A stretch of 64,000 nucleotides of DNA from positions 3,603,501 through 3,667,500 of the forward strand of contig CM065646.1 in the NCBI GenBank assembly GCA_033220425.1, read 5' to 3'. A program made the position numbers and the translations under genes. This DNA is from Lepraria neglecta. Taxonomy: Eukaryota; Ascomycota; Lecanoromycetes; Lecanorales; Stereocaulaceae. The notes below the pieces were generated by a model, which saw only the letters and a program-made list of their open reading frames with translations, was not told the DNA's origin and ran no database searches. Of the stretch, positions 57,700-64,000 are shown in pieces. The stretch's first letter is position 1, and every line of letters begins with the position of its first letter.

Positions 57700-58547
57700 A
57701 TAAAATTATCTTTACGAATTTATCATCCATTGGGACTATTCATTGCTATTGGGAAAGCATTAGAGCAGCAACTATGGGTAAATGCACGTTGAGTCAGGAA
57801 CATAGGGGTCAGTATGAGGAGTTGTGTCCTGAGACCAGTGGCGTCTCTAAAGGTTGCCTAGCCGCCTTTTTGCGAAACGTGTGGACCAAGCCCAAGAGTC
57901 AAGTGTACAATGAGGCGTGATCGAGCGGGGAGCGTGACTAAATCTACGGTGCCGGAGTGTAAATGGATGGATCACCGGGAATGTTTGAGCGTGTTTAATG
58001 CCAAATACTAGATCTTTGAGCACGGTATGTCATAATTATTGGGGAAATGCATTTCATTCTTCCTCTGCTCACGGTCTGCAACCTGACAGGTATCGCTGGT
58101 GTCCTGATTTATTCATGCCCAATCATGATCGTTATGCTGACCTGCGGTGTCAAAAGGCGTTAGTCGGAGAGTGAATTGCTCTCGTTCATCATCAGATCAC
58201 GCCGCCAAGTGGGGTTCTGTAGACTGTGTAACAAACAATACGAGCTGCGCTCCCGCTTCCAGCTGACCTTAACTTCCCCTCTCAGTCGCCTACGACACCG
58301 AAACCGGCACTGGGATAGTTACCCTTCGCTTTAGAGAACATTTCCCTCGATAATGGTAAAGCAGAGACACCATTAACAGCGTCGTGACTTGGTGATACCA
58401 CAGTTACGCGTAACCTCGTCCAGAACAATTCCTCCCTCATTTTTACCTTCCTGGTGCTTCCCAAGCGTCCGATCTACAGTATGCTGACTGCAAGCCTTGA
58501 AGATGAAACTCCAGATACTGACCATCACGTATCCTACCTAGATTTTC
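57700..58547. other. Intergenic, no gene seen
   Basis: About 850 bp. The only frames (for example 58282-58464 on minus) look random. No repeats. Confidence 0.4.
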
Positions 58548-60014
58548 GTGCACATCATGTCGAAACGAAAATCAAGGACGGTTTCGCTCGAAGAAGATAC
58601 ACCCAGCGATTGGTCGAAACCCAGAAATAAGTCGTCTTCAATGTCCACGCCCTCGCCAAAAACTCGCATCCAGCCACTGAAACGAGGATGTCCTTCGAAG
58701 AACAGCCATCTATCAGCTTCACCACACGCCCCCACCATACCTCTTCCTGGACCTTTCTTCGAGCAAGAGCAATCATACTCACCACCACCACCACCAACAC
58801 CACCACCACGCATCGCCCGTCAAACCTCTAAGGGCCTGTTTCTTGATAAAGAGCAGTCACCCGTGACCTTAGAACATGCACTTTCTCCCAACAATGAGTC
58901 TTCGTTTATGGCAGTGACGAGGGTCAAAAACCAGACCTCGAAACGGTGTCGCCTTCTCACCGATGAAGGATCAGATCCATCCTTAACCCAAGCCACCACA
59001 CCACCCTTTCAAACGCCTTCCCTTGAAAATACGCAGCCGTCCTCAACATTGCCACAATTCGTCTATCCAATGCCCACAGTGCCCGCGCAGCCAAAGAACT
59101 TCTACCGGCTTCCCACTGTGCCTTCTTCCAACAATCAAGAACCCACGTTGCGCAGGGAGCGTGCCATAATATACAACGGCTCTACATTCACAATCCCCGA
59201 GTGCTCACTCGTATGTGCTCTACGGATGTTCGTCCGTCATGGGAACACTGGTGAGCACTTAGACGATGACACAGCTGCCGAAGTACTCAAAGCCTATCGC
59301 GAGGGCTTCGGCCGCCATCAAAACGCCCAGCGCTCGGAGACTCCTGACTGTCACGGGCTTTTCGATCACGTGGCTAGCAACCACCACAGAGGCGGATACA
59401 TGGCTGAAATATGGGCGGACTTGATGTGGCGGGTCGACCATTGGAATCACATTGCTACCAGATTCTGGTGGGATTGGATCTATTATATGGATGACCTTTG
59501 TCGCCAGTGAGAACCACGTACGCTATGCTAAAGAATTCATCACTGACTTTGATCCGCTAGGTACAAGCTGAACCATCGACTAGACGAACTCGGGACAATG
59601 ATCAACGACGAAGAAGTCTCGCAGAGATTTAACGCGGTTTACGAGAACGACCAACGGACAGTGTTTCGGCCTCAGCGTATACCTATGCCTACACTGACAG
59701 CAGAGCAAATACAGTACAAAAGAGAAATGCAAGTACTCATGCAAAGGCGTGTCCAAATGCAACAATGGCAACAGCAACAAGCAATTCAAGCACAAAAGGC
59801 ATCGCTACTGGGAATTCATCGGCCCATGCAGGTGCCAGCCTCAGTGCCATCTACACCAGAGCCAAAGCAGAAGCCAAATCAGAAGGCACGACAGACCACA
59901 CCTCAAATGTCCCAAATGTCAGAAATGGCAAAGCAAATGTTAATGCCATTGCCGCTCTCGACGATGCCAACTCATGGGCCGCCAGACTATGGACTAGGCT
60001 ACGCAACACTTTAG
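58548..60014 (+). CDS. Hypothetical low-complexity protein (Pro-rich and Gln-rich)
   Basis: Two exons, 58548-59506 and 59561-60014, with a 54-nt intron (GTGAGA, CACTGAC branch, CGCTAG acceptor) give 470 residues; the start may instead be the second ATG at 58557 (MSKRKSRTVSLEE). The first 210 residues are Ser/Pro-rich and disordered with a polyproline run; residues about 215-320 form a folded-looking domain (ECSLVCALRMFVRHGN, YMAEIWADLMWRVDHWNH, ATRFWWDWIYYMDDL) rich in Trp; the C-terminal exon has a helical, Gln-rich segment (QRRVQMQQWQQQQAI). No known domain was recognised. The composition suggests a nuclear regulatory protein, but this is inference. Confidence 0.7.
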
Positions 60015-60884
60015 TAGGGCCAAAGGTAAAGGTCAGGACAAGACGGAGGTTATTCATAAGGGCCTTTCACAAAAATCGGGAGGAACGATCCTGGAAAGAT
60101 GCGCCAGTTGATGATTACTCACAAAAGTCCTTTTAGTACCTTAAAAAATTGACCTCAAATGTGTCTACATGTGTAGCATTCCTAACGAGCTGCTCTAATT
60201 TTCATCGGGCCTCTCAGCCCTGGCCACATAACTGGTAGCCACCTTAACCACCCCTGTCGCAGGCCCCAACGGTTCTCTTCTCAACCGGGCATCTGTCTCT
60301 GCATCATTAACCCTGCTCGAGCCTGGTTACCAATTCGACGAGGTCTCCAAGCTAACGCCATCATTGCAAGAGTATACAGAGTTTGTCCGCATCGAAACCT
60401 GTTCTAGAAGATGAAATGCAGCTAGTTAGTCCTCGAGGGGACCACCATGTCTTCTTGTCTGTTCCACTGTCATTTAAAACTGGTCTAGATAGGTATTAAG
60501 TCGCTGCTGTGCACTCTGATGTATCGAACTCTACCTTTGTCGCAGAGTTACCCTCGTCCATACTAACCGTGCCTAGCCGCCTGATCCTGAGGTCTTCCAT
60601 TTTATAGAATCCTTCCTGAATTGTTGCTCTCGTTGCTTTTTCTTTTACATTCAGGCCGGAACAGCCAGCATTCCCCGGCTAATATTCTTCAGTTTAGACT
60701 CCTTAGCAGTTGCCGGCGGTGTCGGCTGAGTAAATTCAATTTCCTTGGGGCAATCCAAAGTGAAACTCGGTGTGTTTATTGGATCTTTACCTCCTTAGTA
60801 CTCTACAAGATATTGATGTCGCAGCTTAGCGACATAGCCTTTTACCTTCTTCGAGCTTGGACGTCCGGGCTGAGACCATAGAAC
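60015..60884. other. Intergenic, no gene seen
   Basis: Frames of up to 86 codons (60621-60881) lack protein-like composition. No repeats or RNA genes noticed. Confidence 0.4.
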
Positions 60885-61696
60885 TAAAGGTGGGGCTTCG
60901 ACTGGCATATTCCCTTCCAGTCACTTACTTCGTCGATCCCTGGAAAACCTAAGTGTGCTTCGTCTGTGGTTGCTGGAGATACTGGCGAATCCGCCGTCAG
61001 CTCGACAGGGGCTGGAATCGTACTGACGCTTGAGGTTATTGGGCAGTCGGCGGATAGAGTAGCTCAGTCTGTCGAAGGGCCTGAAAGGTAACTGTCTCGT
61101 GGCACTGGCTTGGTGACGGTTGAGGTTACCGGGCAATCATCGGAAAATGTACTCCAGTCCGTCGATGGTGTCGGAAAGAAATTCTCTCGCGGCACTGACT
61201 CGCTTTGATCTGAGTAAAGAGATGCCCAATCGATTGGTGTCTCCGTCGCTTGTCCACCCTGCGAGGTTCCATCTAGACGCAGGCCACCACCGACTCCGAA
61301 AAAAGACTGTAGTCTGCGGATCTGGCGGATCTGGTTTTCTTGTGACCTCTCTTTGGGTAGGTCCTGCCCATCATCACTGGTTGATACTGGCGAGTAAACT
61401 CCAACCCGCACATCGAGTCCCTCCTCTTCATCAACTAGATCACCAGCTGTATCATGGACCAACTCTCGACTAACGCTAGGTAGCCCTGTTGTGGGTTTCG
61501 ATTTGCGGTTGAGAAGATAACTGGATCGGCTTTTGGTTGTCGTCTCTGTTGATGGCATTTTGGGCCTTTGGTATCGACCCTTACTTCTGGCTATTATCCC
61601 CTCTAGGTCCTGCCATTGGCTCCATGATTCGAAGGTGGAATTGGAAGGTGCCACCTTTGGTTCTACGTTGTTGTAATAGAGTAGTTCTTCAATCAT
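60885..61696 (-). CDS. Hypothetical Ser/Thr-rich protein with internal repeats, one in-frame stop
   Basis: Start ATG at 61696 (MIEELLYYNNVEPKVAPSNS); the frame is open further upstream (LAKFK precedes the Met), so the true start may be earlier. It ends at a TGA at 61064-61066 after 210 residues. Beyond it the same frame stays open to 60885 and repeats the same motif: the first unit reads PSTDWSTFSDDCPVTSTVT, the next PSTD, stop, then ATLSADCPITSSVST. The stop stands where the first unit has Trp (TGG versus TGA), so it may be a recent nonsense change. The rest is disordered, rich in Ser, Thr, Asp and Gln, with RSRSSYLLNRKSK-like basic patches. No domain recognised. Confidence 0.45.
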
Positions 61697-62726
61697 CTTG
61701 AACTTTGCCAGATTGTAGTCTTCTCCGTGATTTTCTGTTGAGAAGTCTTCTGGCTTGTTTCTTTCTGCGTTCCTTTTTTCTTCCGAAGTCTTTTTTTTGT
61801 TTCTCTGTGATCGAGTTTGATGTTATTTGGAGAAAATTGTCTCTGGAAATTGGAGTGACACATCGAGAGACAATTCAGGTACATGTGTCTTACTTACACA
61901 AAGAATGGCTTTCGGCACAATAGATAACAAGGGGCATTCATTCGTTGGCTTTGTCGCCGGAAATAATGCTCATGTTGCTGAACAATGGCGCCGTCGTTGC
62001 GGCAAACGAGGCATTATGTTTCCTGAAAAGACAGATCACAGGTCAGCACACTGCTAATTGTCCGCAGGCGACTCGGGTGAAGTTGAGTATTGAAGGCTCC
62101 AATTTAGGCTGACTTCTGGAAGATAATCCTAGAAGCCTGTCGCTAGCCGTTTCTTTGTCTGGATAGGCCATATATGAACCCATGGCGCCCACTTGGCTGG
62201 CAAAATTTCTAGCTCGTTGCTGCATTCCGAACTGACTGTCTTTTTCAGAGACTCCAGCTCATACTAGTATATGAATATATCATCCAGACTAGGAAGACAA
62301 GCTGGCAGGAGCTAGGATTTGCGGAAGGACACGAACCAACGAAATCGGGTTTGCCGTTTTGTTTCCAATATCCAACATATATCTGCATAGTACTACTTTT
62401 CTTATCAACGCTCCCTCAAAACAACGAATGGGTACTAGTTTCCAGGTATGCGTCATTCCTGTGGACACGAAATCAGAGACAGAGCATTGCTGTTCAGCAC
62501 AATGACATTGTGTTCACATAACAAAGGATGTCAGTTTCAATCTGACACTCTGTCTCAGCTATGGGAGCGCCTCTTATTAATTACAGCTATGCTTTCCGTC
62601 AATCTTCTTCCTCAACGATTGCTTACCGTATACGTACAGTGCCAAAAAGCTACTACGCACAAATCACACTCAGCCCAACTTCGTCGCTACATCAATACAA
62701 TAAATCTTCGACTCCAACCACACAAA
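61697..62726. other. Intergenic between divergent hypothetical genes
   Basis: Contains AG/T-rich stretches near 61760-61810. A 60-codon minus-strand frame (62043-62225; reads ARNFASQVGAMGSYMAYPDK) could be an upstream exon of the minus gene or a small gene; evidence is thin. The plus-strand frame upstream of 62727 lacks coding character. Confidence 0.3.
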
Positions 62727-63845
62727 ATGCATGGAGATAGTATTCGAGCTTGGGCGGAGGAGGTCGACTTTTGCCAAGCTCCTCCTGTACAGCCTCCATT
62801 CGGCAAGTCTGGAAATCCAGTTCCAGACTCGCTGACAACGACTCTTCACAACGAAGACGCGATCATGCGGCCTAAGATGCTCGTACGCGACAGATCAGTC
62901 AAAGAGATTCTTCGCTCACAGAAGCTTATCCCGAAAGATCGCGGTGCACACAACGTAGAGCTGTTCTTCGAAGTGGATCCAGATCTTGTTCCGGCAAGAA
63001 CATCTAGCAAGAAGGATTCAAGCCTGAATGACCCTGTTCCAAAGCAACTGCAAGCCGCACTCTTATTAAAGGGTAATGCATCGAGCGAAATCAAGCGTAT
63101 GCCCACATATGCACAGCGAGTACGGGATCTTGGCTATCCGGATGAAATGTGCCCACTGCCTATCACAGAAGTCGAACCAAAGAACTCCAACGAAGATGAC
63201 CTTCCAGGCCCCAAAGTCGACGAAACACCAGCTAGAGACGAAACGAGTGAAATAGACCTAGGGCTCAGTGCACCAGACGAGCTGGACCTAGCACCTATAA
63301 CTCCAGGCTATTGTGACAGTCTTCGTCAAATTGAAAGTCTATACGTAATGAGCGAGGCTATGAGAGACTCGCCGGAGACCGCTGGAGAAGCCAATGCTGG
63401 CAGCCGACGTCAAGTTAGATTTTCATATATGGATCCGGAAGACCTAGCTGTCACCAAACCCACAGAGCCATCTGTAGCCACATCTCCGCCTAAGAAGAGT
63501 CGGTTCACGGAGAACCTGCATCTAGAGGTAATGGAGCCGCCGGCGGAAAAGCCCTTTGCAGGCCGTCCAAGGACGTGTTCGGACCTTCCACGGAGCAATG
63601 CTATCAGGAGGCCCGCTAATACATACATTGAGCACCGCACCAACTCTCTGCGCTTAGATGTAACCGAGCCGCTGGAATTACCCTACGCACGCCGTCCAAG
63701 CACAGGTTTAGACCTTTCAGGGAACAACGCCATCAGGAGGCCTTCGAATCCATACGTCGAGCACAACGCAGAAACCTTCAGCGTCGCGATGATGAAAGTT
63801 CCTCCAGGGACGGCGGGTGCTGAAGAACCGGACAACTTCTTTTGA
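62727..63845 (+). CDS. Hypothetical disordered protein with a 42-residue repeat
   Basis: A single-exon frame of 372 residues from the ATG at 62727 (context CACAAAATGCATG). The frame is open further upstream, but that part has no coding bias and includes long hydrophobic and Cys-containing random-looking sequence, so the internal Met was chosen. The protein is charged and mostly disordered. Near the C-terminus a unit of about 42 residues occurs twice: LEVMEPPAEKPFAGRPRTCS...NAIRRPANTYIEH and LDVTEPLELPYARRPSTGLD...NAIRRPSNPYVEH. The conserved middle VKEILRSQKLIPKDRG resembles a short linear motif. No enzyme domain is seen; function unknown. Confidence 0.7.
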   Translation: MHGDSIRAWAEEVDFCQAPPVQPPFGKSGNPVPDSLTTTLHNEDAIMRPKMLVRDRSVKEILRSQKLIPKDRGAHNVELFFEVDPDLVPARTSSKKDSSLNDPVPKQLQAALLLKGNASSEIKRMPTYAQRVRDLGYPDEMCPLPITEVEPKNSNEDDLPGPKVDETPARDETSEIDLGLSAPDELDLAPITPGYCDSLRQIESLYVMSEAMRDSPETAGEANAGSRRQVRFSYMDPEDLAVTKPTEPSVATSPPKKSRFTENLHLEVMEPPAEKPFAGRPRTCSDLPRSNAIRRPANTYIEHRTNSLRLDVTEPLELPYARRPSTGLDLSGNNAIRRPSNPYVEHNAETFSVAMMKVPPGTAGAEEPDNFF

Positions 63846-64000
63846 TCTTATGAGTAGTGTTGTTTCTTGCATTGAAGGGTACTAGCCCTTAGCTATTAAT
63901 AACTTACTAACACATTACTGATTTGCAATCTACCTTAGTCCCAACTCCTGTAATGACCCTGCTCTTGATATATACTCTACCAAGCTTTTGAGAACATAGC
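63846..64000. other. 3' flank of the last gene to the window edge
   Basis: 155 bp after the stop at 63843-63845, AT-rich, probably 3' UTR and spacer. Confidence 0.4.

Noticed and set aside
58555-58813. Glycine/valine-rich minus-strand proteins
   Set aside because: They mirror the proline/CCA repeat of the plus-strand gene at 58548-60014.

Overview
The window looks like nuclear DNA of a filamentous ascomycete, most likely a Dothideomycete-type plant- or litter-associated fungus. Evidence: introns of about 50-85 nt with GT...AG ends and CTRAY-like branch points; housekeeping genes of fungal type (40S ribosomal protein S6, PRPP synthetase); fungus-typical families (TfdA-like dioxygenases, an MFS drug-type transporter, an ankyrin protein with a fungal N-terminal domain); and a large block of repeats mutated in the manner of repeat-induced point mutation (RIP), with CpA to TpA changes on both strands and stops in almost every frame. 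The species cannot be named from sequence alone.

Layout. 1-2.3 kb: a TfdA-like dioxygenase running off the left edge, a nucleotidyltransferase-fold gene, and a second TfdA-like gene reduced to two pieces by an internal deletion. 2.66-3.74 kb: a deleted pogo/Fot1-type DNA transposon. 3.92-40.02 kb: a nest of transposons. Its base is a roughly 4 kb Tc1-like element with 86-bp terminal inverted repeats (TIRs) and a TA target duplication. A Ty3/gypsy chromovirus (copy A, 5-bp target duplication TAAGG) sits inside its transposase gene. Copy A in turn holds a 17.2 kb Plavaka/CACTA-like DNA transposon with a helicase-like accessory gene present twice, and a 617-bp non-autonomous relative of it. Two copies of a GC-rich 0.55-kb TIR element lie in the second gene of the Tc1-like element, and one of them was split by gypsy copy B (target duplication CCCGA).

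40.1-47.5 kb: an MFS transporter (+), a 729-residue ankyrin protein (-), and three small membrane-protein genes in tandem (-) that share an upstream box. 47.70-52.45 kb: a Ty1/copia element with both LTRs and target duplication CATTT; its 5' part is heavily mutated and its 3' part is not. It ends 290 bp before RPS6 (+, 4 exons, 239 aa), which converges on PRPP synthetase (-, 12 exons, 322 aa). 55.7-64 kb: four or five hypothetical genes without recognisable domains.

The genes do not form one pathway. The most unusual content is the transposon nest, above all the cargo-bearing Plavaka-like element. Exon borders were worked out by hand from splice signals and reading-frame continuity; they are predictions.
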